Of a stretch of DNA of 64,000 bases, positions 7,885 to 16,309 are shown one piece after another. Source of the stretch: VXNF01 sp964291305 (GTDB lineage: Bacteria > Actinomycetota > Acidimicrobiia > Acidimicrobiales > CATQHL01); assembly GCA_964291305.2 (NCBI GenBank), contig OZ219783.1, positions 1,240,001 to 1,304,000 of the forward strand, given 5' to 3'. The position numbers and the translations under genes were made by a program. The notes below the pieces were generated by a model that searched no databases, was not told the origin of the DNA, and saw only the letters and a program-made list of their open reading frames with translations. Numbering within the stretch: the first letter of the stretch is position 1; every line of letters begins with the position of its first letter.

Positions 7885-8796
7885 CTAGTGGCGTCTCGGC
7901 GGACGGATGCCACGGAACTCCCAGTCACCGCCGAAGGCAGTTGAGAGGACTTCTTCAGATTCGCTGGGCTGAGCCCCGCAGTCATCTGGTATCGCGCTGG
8001 AGCCGGTCACGACAGTGTTGCTGAGCGTGCCTAGACCCTCTACTTCGACGGTAACGACATCAGCGGGTTCGACCGGGCGCGAACCTGCCGGGGTGCCAGA
8101 GAAGATCATGTCTCCTGGTAGCAGCGTTATGGTGCGGGCCAGGTCGGCTACTAAGTAGTGCATATCCCAGGTCATCTCGGCAGTGTTGCCCTTTTGGCGC
8201 ACCTCGCCGTTGACCAGCGTGCGGATCTGTTTATTGCGGAAGTCCCAACCCTCAACCAGGCCCGGACCTACCGGGCACATGGTGTCGGTACCCTTTACCC
8301 TCAGCATCGAGCCGGCGTCGGTATCCCGGAAATCGTGCAGCCCAAAATCGTTGCCAATGGTGTAACCGGCGATGTGATCGGCAGCCTCGCTGGGGCTGAC
8401 GTTGCGGGTGGGACGGCCAATGACGATGACCACTTCGCCTTCGTAGTTGAGGTACCTACAGCGCTCTGGGCGGACCACGTGGCCGCGGTGGCCTAGTAGC
8501 GAAGAGGTGGGCTTGTGGAAGTAAGTAGGCGCCGGCGGGAGGGTAGTCATGAACTCCTTCACCCTGCTGGTGTGATTGAGATGCACGCAGATGATCTTGC
8601 TGGGAACGCACGGTGGCAGATGGACGGCTTCTGTTTCGGCGATTGAGCGGCCGTCAGGTGCTATTAGACGATCGCCGGAAACGGCAACCGTCGTGGGGGA
8701 GCCCGCTAGTAAAATCCGGCGCCATTCGCGGGTAGTGGAACTCTTGGACCTGGCGCTTCGGGCATCATCTTCGGAAATCACTGGGGGCCGAAGCAT
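7885..8796 (-). CDS. Fumarylacetoacetate hydrolase family protein
   Basis: A 303-residue member of the FAH superfamily (HpaG/HpcE-like isomerases, decarboxylases and C-C hydrolases). The metal site is visible as the acidic pair in N-Y-E-G-E-V-V and the Asp in G-Y-T-I-G-N-D, followed by K-G-T-D-T and the C-terminal G-D-M-I-F-S-G-T-P-A-G motif. The ATG at 8796 is chosen; a longer frame to 8892 would overlap the divergent gene. The first ~25 residues look unconserved, so the true start may be internal. It is separated by 184 bases from the liv operon and faces the acetoacetate-decarboxylase-like gene divergently. It probably acts late in ring-cleavage or keto-acid breakdown; the exact reaction cannot be assigned. 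Confidence 0.85.
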   Translation of the reverse strand: MLRPPVISEDDARSARSKSSTTREWRRILLAGSPTTVAVSGDRLIAPDGRSIAETEAVHLPPCVPSKIICVHLNHTSRVKEFMTTLPPAPTYFHKPTSSLLGHRGHVVRPERCRYLNYEGEVVIVIGRPTRNVSPSEAADHIAGYTIGNDFGLHDFRDTDAGSMLRVKGTDTMCPVGPGLVEGWDFRNKQIRTLVNGEVRQKGNTAEMTWDMHYLVADLARTITLLPGDMIFSGTPAGSRPVEPADVVTVEVEGLGTLSNTVVTGSSAIPDDCGAQPSESEEVLSTAFGGDWEFRGIRPPRRH

Positions 8797-8808
8797 ATAC
8801 TTCAATGA

Positions 8809-9615
8809 GTGTATGGTGCCGCACTTCAGGGCTTCACTTTCCCTCGCTCGGCTAGCGGAGACGCCTGTCTGGTGCCGGCCCCTCCGTGGCACTACTCCGG
8901 CGACATGCTCACCATCGAGTACCGGACCGAACCGGAGGCCGTGGCCGAGTTGCTGCCTGCACCGCTAGAGCCCGCGGACGAGGATCCGGGGGCGGTAGCG
9001 GTAATCTGGGCCGACTGGCAGTCTTGCTCGGACAGCTTCGAGGAACTAGCTGACCCCGTTCGGGCGCAGTACAAAGAGTGCTTCGTCGTGGTGCGCTGCC
9101 GCTACCGCCAGGCGACCTACAGCCGCTGTGTCTACATCTGGGTGGACAAAGACTTCGCCATGGTCCGCGGGCACGTGCAGGGTTACCCCAAGAAGCTGGG
9201 TGACATCTGGCTGACCCGACCAGTCACGGTGGGGCGTGCCGGTCCCCGACTGGCTCCCGGCGGGCGATTCGGGGCGACTTGCTCAGCTGGGGGGCGCCGG
9301 CTAGTTGAGGCCTCCTTTCAGATCACCGGTCCCAGCCCAAACGCCGGTTTCGTGAACGCTTTGCCCATGCTGCATCACCGATTCTTCCCAGCTATAGAGT
9401 CTGACGGCACCGACTCGCTGCACGAGCTAGTCACCATGGCGGGCTACGACACCGAACTGGGCCCGGCCTTCGGGGGCGAGGCCAACTTGAAGGTCTTTGA
9501 CTCGCCGACAGAGGAGCTCACTCGCTTGACGCCTCGGGAGATGATCGGTGGCTATTGGCGCAGCGTGGGTACCTCGTGGAATGGCGGGAAAACGCTGGTA
9601 CCCACGCCTCGGTGA
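8809..9615 (+). CDS. Acetoacetate decarboxylase family protein
   Basis: A 268-residue protein starting at GTG. The P-P-W-H-Y-S-G-D-x-L segment near residue 25 and the GYPKKL motif at about 125-130 match the acetoacetate decarboxylase family, where one Lys of the PKK pair forms the Schiff base in true decarboxylases. Many actinobacterial homologues have other or unknown functions. The family-conserved G-F-T-F-P-R-S-A-S-G stretch begins only eight residues in, which supports this start. Its start lies 12 bases from the divergent FAH-family gene. The P450 gene follows 22 bases downstream in the same direction, so they probably form a two-gene operon. Confidence 0.8.
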   Translation: MYGAALQGFTFPRSASGDACLVPAPPWHYSGDMLTIEYRTEPEAVAELLPAPLEPADEDPGAVAVIWADWQSCSDSFEELADPVRAQYKECFVVVRCRYRQATYSRCVYIWVDKDFAMVRGHVQGYPKKLGDIWLTRPVTVGRAGPRLAPGGRFGATCSAGGRRLVEASFQITGPSPNAGFVNALPMLHHRFFPAIESDGTDSLHELVTMAGYDTELGPAFGGEANLKVFDSPTEELTRLTPREMIGGYWRSVGTSWNGGKTLVPTPR

Positions 9616-9637
9616 GTTCAACCTGGCGCGCCACAGC

Positions 9638-10906
9638 ATGATTCCCCGGCATCCCTGGACTCCCCCTAGCGACGACGGCCACGCCGACCTAACCAGCCAC
9701 GACACCTTTACCGACGGGGTGCCTTACGTCACCTTGCAGCGATTGCGCGACGAGGATCCGGTTTCTTGGTCTGAGGAAACTGAGGGTTCGGGGTTCTGGT
9801 CGCTAGTGCGCTACGACGACGTGATCCGCGCCAACCACGACTGGGACACCTTTACCTCTACTCAGGGCATTCGCCTTGAGGAGATGGACGCGGAAGAGAC
9901 CGAGGCTCGGCGCACCATGATGGAGTTGGACCCTCCCCAGCACACCCGGCTGCGCCGCTTGGTGAACCGGGGATTCACGCGCAACACGGTAGCGGGCTTC
10001 GAGGACGCCATTAGGGCGCTAGCTCGCTCGGTCATCCTCGAAGCGCTTGAGCACGAGGAGTTCGACTTTGTAACCCATATTGCCCGGCAGCTGCCGATGC
10101 GCATGTTAGGTCGCCTGCTGGGCGTGCCCGACGCTGACGCTGAACAACTGGTGGTCTGGGGAGACCAGCTGCTTGCCAACACCGACCCCGAGTACACCGA
10201 CCACGTGGTGGACCTCACCGACACCGAGCAGTTCCGCCTAATCCCTTTTCGCAGCCCCGCCGGCCTGGAGGTCTTCCGCTATGCCCAGCAGGCCGCCGCC
10301 CAGCGACGCCAGCAACCCACCGACGATGTCATCTCTCGTCTGCTAGCGCCCACCTCGGACGGCACGCCGCTCAGCGATCTGGAGTTCAACAACTTCTTTG
10401 CGCTGCTAGTAGCTGCCGGCAACGACACCACCCGCTACACCATCACCGGCGGCCTTAAGGCCCTCTTAGACCATCCCGCCCAACTCGAGCGCCTGCGTCG
10501 TGACCCGTCGCTCATACCACGAGCTACTGAGGAGATCCTCCGTTGGACGACTGTGACAATGCATTTCCGGCGCACCGCCACCTGTGATGTGGCGGTGGGG
10601 AATCGGCTAATTCGTCGGGGCGACAAGGTGGTGCTTTGGTGGATGGGTGCTGACTACGACGAGCGAGCATTTCCCGATCCGTACCGCTTCGACATCGAGC
10701 GAACTCCTAACGACCACGTGGCTTTTGGGCGCAACGGCCCGCACCTCTGCTTGGGGGCGTGGCTGGCTCGCATGGAAGTGCGCTTGACTCTTGAGGAGCT
10801 GTTGCCGCGGGTGGTCTCTATCGAGCAGGCTGGTCAGCATGAGCGACTCCGCTCCAACTTCATCAGTGGCATAAAGCACTTGCCGGTGCGCGTGCGCCTC
10901 GCCTAA
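9638..10906 (+). CDS. Cytochrome P450 monooxygenase
   Basis: A complete soluble P450 of 422 residues. The C-helix region has D-P-P-Q-H-T-R-L-R-R, the I-helix oxygen-activation motif is AGNDTTR, the K-helix ExxR is EEILR, and the heme-binding loop is FGRNGPHLCLG with Cys371 as the heme ligand. The ATG at 9638 is chosen over a longer frame that overlaps the upstream gene, since homology begins just after it. The general layout resembles actinobacterial CYPs of the CYP124/125/142 type that hydroxylate steroid or branched lipid side chains, but this is a loose resemblance. Ferredoxin and reductase partners are not encoded nearby. Confidence 0.92.
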   Translation: MIPRHPWTPPSDDGHADLTSHDTFTDGVPYVTLQRLRDEDPVSWSEETEGSGFWSLVRYDDVIRANHDWDTFTSTQGIRLEEMDAEETEARRTMMELDPPQHTRLRRLVNRGFTRNTVAGFEDAIRALARSVILEALEHEEFDFVTHIARQLPMRMLGRLLGVPDADAEQLVVWGDQLLANTDPEYTDHVVDLTDTEQFRLIPFRSPAGLEVFRYAQQAAAQRRQQPTDDVISRLLAPTSDGTPLSDLEFNNFFALLVAAGNDTTRYTITGGLKALLDHPAQLERLRRDPSLIPRATEEILRWTTVTMHFRRTATCDVAVGNRLIRRGDKVVLWWMGADYDERAFPDPYRFDIERTPNDHVAFGRNGPHLCLGAWLARMEVRLTLEELLPRVVSIEQAGQHERLRSNFISGIKHLPVRVRLA

Positions 10907-10918
10907 AGGCGCGTACGG

Positions 10919-12133
10919 TCAGGCGTGAGGACCGCTCTCTTCGAGATCTTCAAATAGCCGCGCTCGACCGAGCCGATCCAGACACGCCTCTACGCTCCAC
11001 GGCAGCATCGTGGCTCCGCAGCGGGCGTCCCGGTAGAGCCGCTCCAGGGCCCCCGGGCGGAGCAGTGAGCGCCCGCCGCAGACCCGCACCGCCAATCCTG
11101 CCAGCTCGGGGGCGGTCTCCATCACCGACACGGCTGCCGCCCAGGCTCGCCGTACTTGCGCCAGCGAGGGGTCGGGCCCAGCTTCGGCCAGCACCCGCCG
11201 CGACAGAGCGTGGGTTTGCTCGTAGGCGAGTTGCATCTGAGCCCAACTGGCTTGTTTCTGCGGGTTGTCCCGGCGCGCCCCAGGACCAGTGCGACCGGTG
11301 AGGTAGTCGGCGGTGAAGTCCAGCACAGCGCGCATGATGCCCAGATAGGTAAACGAAAGCGTTAGGTAGAAGTGCGGCCAACGGTAAGCCACCTGATCGA
11401 AGGCACCCGGGGGTAGCAACTCGGCCTCGGCCGGTACGAACACGTCGTCGAGCAGTAGCGTCAGCGAGACCGTGCCGCGCATTCCCAGCGGATCCCAGTC
11501 GCCCTCGAAACGGAGTCCCTCGCTGGCGGTCGGCACGCTCATGAAGCGGATCGTGGGGTCGTCGGGGGTCACGCAGATTACGTTGTGGCGGTCGGCTGCG
11601 TGCGAGAGCGAAGCGAAAATCTTGCGACCAGTCAGCCGCCAGCCACTGTCGGTGGCTACCGCCGTAGTGGTTACTCCAGCAGTGGCACCAGGGGTGTTCC
11701 CCTCGCTGAAGGGCTGGGCGTGGATGTGGCCGTTAGACACCACCCCGGAGTACATGGCAGCTCGCCGACGCTCATGGGTAACTCGCTCGGCAGGCGACAG
11801 CTGCAAGTCGTCGGCGATCTGCCCGCAAAGCAGCATCGTGGCGGTGTGCATGTTGAAGGTCAGTGCGGTCGATCCGCAATGGCGCCCCAGCTCCTCCGAC
11901 ACCAGGCCGTAGGTATAGAAGTCAGCCCCCAATCCGCCGTATTCCGTGGGTACGCACAAACTCAGCATTCCGGCCTCTTGCAGGTCGGCGTAGTTCTCGT
12001 GCGGGAATCGGGCGTCGCGGTCATAGCCGGCAGCCCGCTCGGCGAAGATCGGCCCTAACTCGGCGGCTATGCCGACAAGCTGACGCTGCCTCTCCGGTGA
12101 TAGCTGGGTCCGAGTGGAATTCGTAGTATTCAT
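10919..12133 (-). CDS. Acyl-CoA dehydrogenase-fold flavoprotein
   Basis: A 404-residue protein with the acyl-CoA dehydrogenase fold: N-terminal helical domain, a middle beta domain with W-R-L-T-G-R-K-I-F-A-S, and a C-terminal helical domain ending in L-E-R-L-Y-R-D-A-R. Neither usual catalytic Glu is evident: the helix-G region reads LSFTYLGIMRAVLD and the C-terminal loop reads ARCGATMLPWSVEAC. It may be a dehydrogenase with an unrecognised base, or a flavin-dependent monooxygenase of the DszC/HsaA kind that shares this fold. It converges with the P450 gene (stops 12 bases apart) and starts 16 bases after the aldehyde dehydrogenase stop, so it probably belongs to the methyltransferase/aldehyde-dehydrogenase transcript. 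Confidence 0.85.
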   Translation of the reverse strand: MNTTNSTRTQLSPERQRQLVGIAAELGPIFAERAAGYDRDARFPHENYADLQEAGMLSLCVPTEYGGLGADFYTYGLVSEELGRHCGSTALTFNMHTATMLLCGQIADDLQLSPAERVTHERRRAAMYSGVVSNGHIHAQPFSEGNTPGATAGVTTTAVATDSGWRLTGRKIFASLSHAADRHNVICVTPDDPTIRFMSVPTASEGLRFEGDWDPLGMRGTVSLTLLLDDVFVPAEAELLPPGAFDQVAYRWPHFYLTLSFTYLGIMRAVLDFTADYLTGRTGPGARRDNPQKQASWAQMQLAYEQTHALSRRVLAEAGPDPSLAQVRRAWAAAVSVMETAPELAGLAVRVCGGRSLLRPGALERLYRDARCGATMLPWSVEACLDRLGRARLFEDLEESGPHA

Positions 12134-12149
12134 AGCTCGGCCAGAACGC

Positions 12150-13619
12150 TCACGCCGTGGTGTCCTGGCGCACCTGCACTGTTTTCAGGTCGCTGTGGAA
12201 GTCCAGGGCGTAATCGCCCCCCTCGCGGCCTAGACCGCTGATTCCGCAGCCGCCAAACGGGGCGGTGAGGTCACGCAGCAGGAAGCAGTTCACCCACACC
12301 GTCCCGGCGCGCACCGCCCGGCTTACCCGTTCGGCTCGCTCCGCCGAGCGAGTGAATATGACACCAGAAAGCCCATAGCGCGTGCTATTCGCTAGGCGTA
12401 TTGCTGCTGCCTCATCCTCGAAGGTCTGAAGGGTCAGCACCGGGCCAAACACCTCCCGTTGCACGATCTCGCTGTCGTTGTCCACCGGGCGGATCAGAGT
12501 CGGCTCGTACCACAAGCCCCCGAGCAGGCTACGGTGGCCACCCCGCAGAATCGCGTCGCCGCGTTCCCTAGCCCGTGCCACGAAACCCTCCACCCGGGTT
12601 AGGTGGTCGGGGTGGATGAGTGGCGAGATGGTGGCGGCCGGGTCACGACTATCACCCAGCACGTGGGCGTCGACATGGGACTCGAAGCGTGCCAGGAACT
12701 CCTCCAAGATGTCCTCTGCTACCAGCAGACGGGTCCCGGCCAGGCATACCTGGCCAGCGTCGTCATACTGACCAGCGGCGTTGCGGGCAGCCGCCTCGAT
12801 GTCAGCGTCCGCGAAAACGATAAACGGCCCCTTGCCGCCCAACTCAGCGGTGAACGGCACGATGTTGGCAGCCGCGGCCGCTCCGATGGCTCGAGCCGTT
12901 TCAGGCGAGCCGGTGAAGGAGATCCGCCGCACCCTGTTGTCTGCCACAAGTGCAGCCCCCACCTCGGCGCCCCGGCCCTGTACCACGTTCAGCACACCTG
13001 GCGGAAAGCCCGCTTCTTCCGCCAGGTCGGCTAAGAGGCTGGCCGACAGCGGCGACCATTCGGCTGGTTTCAGCACCACTGTGTTGCCCGCCGCCAGCGC
13101 AGGGGCGACCTTCCAGGTGGCCAGCATGAAAGGAGCGTTCCAGGGGGTGATGATTACTGTCGGTCCGGCTGGCATTCGCTCCACGCGGTTGTCACTGCCG
13201 CGGCTGGACCAGGTCCGCTCTTGGTAGTTTTCAGCCAACTCGGCGTAGGCCCGGAAGTTCCGGGCGCCTCTGGCGATAACCCGATCCCGCAGGCTCTCAA
13301 GCAGCATGGCCATGTCCAGGCACTCCACCTCGGCCAGTGACTCGACTGACTCGTCGATCAGGTCGGCGATTCGGCGAAGGTAGACGCCCCGGCCGGCGGC
13401 CTCCAGGGCTGCCCACCCTTCGGCCGCTGCGCTAGCCGCCCCAACCGCGGCTGTTGCCGTTGTGGCATCGCCGGCCGACACGTCTGCCAACTTGAGAGTC
13501 CAGTCCAGCGGTGAGCGCACCTCAAAGGTCGAAGAGGAAGCAACCCGGTGGCCGCCGATGTAGTGATCTGGGGAGACGGCGGTGCCGGCGACGTCGATGC
13601 GGGCTCGTGTGGCTCTCAC
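12150..13619 (-). CDS. NAD(P)-dependent aldehyde dehydrogenase
   Basis: An aldehyde dehydrogenase of 489 residues. The oxyanion Asn is in P-W-N-A-P (about 159-163), the cofactor Lys in V-L-K-P-A-E-W (Lys184), FTGSPE is at 235-240, general base Glu259 is in ELGGKG, and catalytic Cys292 is in GQVCLAG. The start is set at GTG 13619 because it overlaps the methyltransferase stop in a GTGA junction; the longer frame to 13691 would run inside that gene. It oxidises an aldehyde to the acid. Its closeness to FAH-family and dehydrogenase genes recalls hydroxymuconic-semialdehyde dehydrogenases (HpaE type), but this is only a suggestion. Confidence 0.9.
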   Translation of the reverse strand: MRATRARIDVAGTAVSPDHYIGGHRVASSSTFEVRSPLDWTLKLADVSAGDATTATAAVGAASAAAEGWAALEAAGRGVYLRRIADLIDESVESLAEVECLDMAMLLESLRDRVIARGARNFRAYAELAENYQERTWSSRGSDNRVERMPAGPTVIITPWNAPFMLATWKVAPALAAGNTVVLKPAEWSPLSASLLADLAEEAGFPPGVLNVVQGRGAEVGAALVADNRVRRISFTGSPETARAIGAAAAANIVPFTAELGGKGPFIVFADADIEAAARNAAGQYDDAGQVCLAGTRLLVAEDILEEFLARFESHVDAHVLGDSRDPAATISPLIHPDHLTRVEGFVARARERGDAILRGGHRSLLGGLWYEPTLIRPVDNDSEIVQREVFGPVLTLQTFEDEAAAIRLANSTRYGLSGVIFTRSAERAERVSRAVRAGTVWVNCFLLRDLTAPFGGCGISGLGREGGDYALDFHSDLKTVQVRQDTTA

Positions 13620-14296
13620 GACTCGGCCCTGTCTGAGCAGACTTGCCAGACCCGGTAACCGCCGCCGATGGCCAGCCGGCGAGGTGTCCAACCCGAGGTT
13701 GCTAGCCGGCGCGCCAGCGAGTCTGCGCCCAGATTCTTGTGCATCACCAAAACGGCGAAACCTTCTGGCCTCAGGCGACCCAGCCAGCGCCCCAACATCT
13801 CGTCAATGGCTTGTTTGCCGATACGCACAGGTGGGTTGCAGTAGAAGGCGTCTAGGCGTAGTTCCGCGGGTATCTCCTCCGGTGCGCATACCACGGCCCG
13901 GGCATTCGGGCGTGCCTGCTGGAGGCCACCAGCGATGCTGATTCCAGCCGCTGCCAGGTTCTGCTTAGTTAGCGCCCTGGCTCGTTCGTTGACGTCAACT
14001 GCCCAGATGCTGGCATCTGGCGCTCTTAGCGCCATTGCTACCGAGATGGGGCCGTAGCCACAGCCCACATCGGCCAGCACTCTGCGAGGCGCGGTCGTGC
14101 CGCCATTTCCGGCTGGCGCTGGCGGCAGCGGCGCATGCCCCAAAAGTAAGAGCGTGCCGGGGTCGATGCGGTCGGCCGAGAACACCCCGCGGTCGGTCTG
14201 CAGATCTAGGGATATGTCGCTCAGCTTGAGATTGACGGTGCGCGGACGATGCCGCGAGCCGGGGGCCGGCGAGAAGTAATGGTCCACCCCTAACAT
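13616..14296 (-). CDS. Class I SAM-dependent methyltransferase, RsmC/small-subunit type
   Basis: A 226-residue methyltransferase resembling the C-terminal catalytic half of RsmC (16S rRNA guanine-N2 methyltransferase). It has D-H-Y-F-S at the start, T-D-R-G-V-F-S, the SAM motif I DVGCGYGP, and the catalytic NPPVRIGK (N-P-P-[IV]-R-x-G-K). The ATG at 14296 is preferred over a TTG at 14335 because homology begins at DHYFS. It lacks the N-terminal half of E. coli RsmC, like many actinobacterial single-domain versions. Divergent from def with 65 bases between starts. An rRNA or other nucleic-acid substrate is probable but not proven. Confidence 0.82.
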   Translation of the reverse strand: MLGVDHYFSPAPGSRHRPRTVNLKLSDISLDLQTDRGVFSADRIDPGTLLLLGHAPLPPAPAGNGGTTAPRRVLADVGCGYGPISVAMALRAPDASIWAVDVNERARALTKQNLAAAGISIAGGLQQARPNARAVVCAPEEIPAELRLDAFYCNPPVRIGKQAIDEMLGRWLGRLRPEGFAVLVMHKNLGADSLARRLATSGWTPRRLAIGGGYRVWQVCSDRAES

Positions 14297-14361
14297 CCAG
14301 GCGACGATAGTCCCGCCTGTGAGGCTCCCGGTCAACGCGGTACTCAGCTAGCCTCGATGCT

Positions 14362-14886
14362 GTGGAGATCAGGCTGTTTGGCGACCCGGTGTTGCGCTCG
14401 AAGTCAGCGGATGTCAGCGAGATTGATGGCTCGCTGGTCCGGCTCTGCGACAGCATGTTTGCCACTATGTACACGGCTCGGGGGATTGGTTTGGCTGCCC
14501 CGCAGGTGGGGGTGCGCAAGCGGCTGTTCGTCTACGACGAGCCCGAGAGTTGCGGACGGGGCGTGATCCTCAACCCGGTCGTTAGCGAGAGCGACGGAAC
14601 CTGGATGTTCGAGGAGGGATGCCTGTCGATACCTGGCTACTCCTGGGAGATAGAGCGGCCCCGCCGGGTAGCGCTGTCTGGGATCGACCTGGACGGTAAC
14701 GAGGTGACTGTGGAAGCCGACGACCTCTTCGCACGGCTTATTCAGCACGAAATCGATCATCTAGACGGCGTTCTGCTTACCGAGCGACTCGACCCCGATC
14801 AGCGCCGAGCAGCCCTCGGTGAGTTGCGCAGGCGTGGCCTTCGGGCCACTGAGGCGGGACTCTTCCCTTCCCTCGACGGCGATTAA
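14362..14886 (+). CDS. def: Peptide deformylase
   Basis: Removes the formyl group from the N-terminal methionine of new proteins. All three metal-site motifs are present in 174 residues: GIGLAAPQ (41-48), EGCLS with metal ligand Cys87, and HEIDH with His129, Glu130 and His133. The start is GTG; no clear Shine-Dalgarno site is visible, so the message may be leaderless. fmt follows five bases after the stop, the classic def-fmt pair that removes and adds the same formyl group. Confidence 0.96.
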   Translation: MEIRLFGDPVLRSKSADVSEIDGSLVRLCDSMFATMYTARGIGLAAPQVGVRKRLFVYDEPESCGRGVILNPVVSESDGTWMFEEGCLSIPGYSWEIERPRRVALSGIDLDGNEVTVEADDLFARLIQHEIDHLDGVLLTERLDPDQRRAALGELRRRGLRATEAGLFPSLDGD

Positions 14887-14890
14887 AGCC

Positions 14891-15781
14891 ATGACATCCT
14901 GGCCGGCGACAGTCCGCCGGCTGGTTTACTTCGGTACACCAGAACTTGCCGTGGCGCCGCTGCGCGCAGTCTGCGATGCCGGTTTCCAGGTCACGCTGGC
15001 AGTGACCGGCCCCGATCGCCGCCGCCGGAGGAGGGGGTCAGCCGAGCCCAGCCCCGTGAGCCGCGCTGCTGCCGATTTGGGAATCCCGGTGACACATCGG
15101 CCCGAGGACGCACTGGCTGCTGCCGGAGACGCTGATGGAGCGGTAGTGGTGGCTTATGGCAGCCTCATCGGGGCCGATCTGCTAGCTGCGGCGCCAGCGG
15201 TGAATGTGCACTTCTCGCTTTTGCCGCGCTGGCGGGGAGCTGCGCCCATTGAGCGCGCCATCCTGGCCGGCGACGCCACCACAGGGGTCAGCCTCATGGC
15301 GCTAACCGAAAGCCTGGACGCTGGCCCGCTATACGCCCAGACATCCACGCCAATCGGCCCAACTGAGACCCTAGAAGAACTGCGCGGGCGTCTTGTGGGT
15401 CTTAGTTGCCCGATGTTGCTGGATTTTCTGCTGGGCGGCTCTCGTGGTTCGAAGCCGCAACAGGGCGAGGTGACCTGGGCTAAGAAGATCACGCCCGCTG
15501 AGTTGTGTCTCGACTTTGACCGCCCCGCCGCCCAGTTGCAGCGTCTTGTGCGCCTCGGGCGGGCCTGGACCACCGTTGCGGGCAAACGCCTGCTGGTGCT
15601 GCGGGTCGCCCTTGAAGCCAGCCACCAGGGTCCACCGGGATTGCTTTCGGGCTTAGTGGTCGGCACCGCGAAGGGCGGGCTACGGCTTGAGGAGGTGAAG
15701 GTAGCTGGTGGTCGGGCGATGTCGGCTGCCGAGTGGCGGCGGGGTACCCACCTGGGCGCTGACTGTCGGCTCGGTAGCTAA
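14891..15781 (+). CDS. fmt: Methionyl-tRNA formyltransferase
   Basis: Formylates initiator Met-tRNA using 10-formyltetrahydrofolate. The 296-residue protein has the N-terminal Y-F-G-T-P-E motif, the catalytic Asn and His in NVHFSLLPRWRGAAP and the catalytic Asp in SLDAGPLY, followed by the C-terminal OB-like domain starting near 205. The first loop residue after NVH is Phe where Pro is usual. The ATG at 14891 is chosen because it lies five bases after def and aligns with the family start; an upstream ATG at 14819 is inside def. Confidence 0.95.
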   Translation: MTSWPATVRRLVYFGTPELAVAPLRAVCDAGFQVTLAVTGPDRRRRRRGSAEPSPVSRAAADLGIPVTHRPEDALAAAGDADGAVVVAYGSLIGADLLAAAPAVNVHFSLLPRWRGAAPIERAILAGDATTGVSLMALTESLDAGPLYAQTSTPIGPTETLEELRGRLVGLSCPMLLDFLLGGSRGSKPQQGEVTWAKKITPAELCLDFDRPAAQLQRLVRLGRAWTTVAGKRLLVLRVALEASHQGPPGLLSGLVVGTAKGGLRLEEVKVAGGRAMSAAEWRRGTHLGADCRLGS

Positions 15782-15820
15782 CCGCACCCGCGACTACTAG
15801 CGCCCCGGTAGGGTCGCAAT

Positions 15821-16309
15821 ATGGTTGATCTGAACGTCATCGGGCTACGGGCCAAGGTGCTCACCGTCTCTGACGGGGTAATTGCTGGTACTCGCCAGGA
15901 CCGATCTGGAGAGGCCCTTGAGGTGCTGTTGGCCGGAGCGGGCTACGAGGTGGTCGAGCGGCGTGTGGTGGCCGACGGTGTTGACAGCGTGGCAACAGCG
16001 TTGCGCCAAATGTCTGACAGCTTCGCCGGCCTCATCCTTACAACAGGGGGGACTGGGTTTGGGCCACGGGACCTCACGCCCGAAGGAACCGACATGGTGC
16101 TGGAGCGCCACGCCCCTGGCCTCGCCGAAGCGATGCGTCAGGTGAACCCGCTTGGGCGGCTCTCACGTGCGATCGCCGGAACCTATGGCCAGACCCTAAT
16201 CCTCAACGTCCCTGGATCACCCGCCGGCGCGAAGGAATGCACCGAAGCGGTCCTAGATGTGCTGCCTCACGCCCTGCGTTTGCTAAGCGACGAGCCGACA
16301 TCCCACTGA
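15821..16309 (+). CDS. Molybdenum cofactor biosynthesis protein, MoaB/MogA family
   Basis: A 162-residue protein of the MoaB/MogA family, which binds molybdopterin and, in MogA, adenylates it before metal insertion. The motif TTGGTGFGPRDLTPE, the hallmark of the family, is near residue 69, with V-L-T-V-S-D-G at the N-terminus and P-G-S-P-A-G-A at the C-terminus. A GGTAGGG site precedes the ATG. No other molybdenum genes are in the window, although the MOSC protein at 32752 may be linked to the cofactor. Its final codons and stop lie inside the first copy of a tandem duplication. Confidence 0.9.
   Translation: MVDLNVIGLRAKVLTVSDGVIAGTRQDRSGEALEVLLAGAGYEVVERRVVADGVDSVATALRQMSDSFAGLILTTGGTGFGPRDLTPEGTDMVLERHAPGLAEAMRQVNPLGRLSRAIAGTYGQTLILNVPGSPAGAKECTEAVLDVLPHALRLLSDEPTSH

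Noticed and set aside
10894..10912. Hairpin GCGCCT/AGGCGC over the P450 stop between convergent genes
   Set aside because: Only six pairs and no T tract on either side; too weak to call a terminator.
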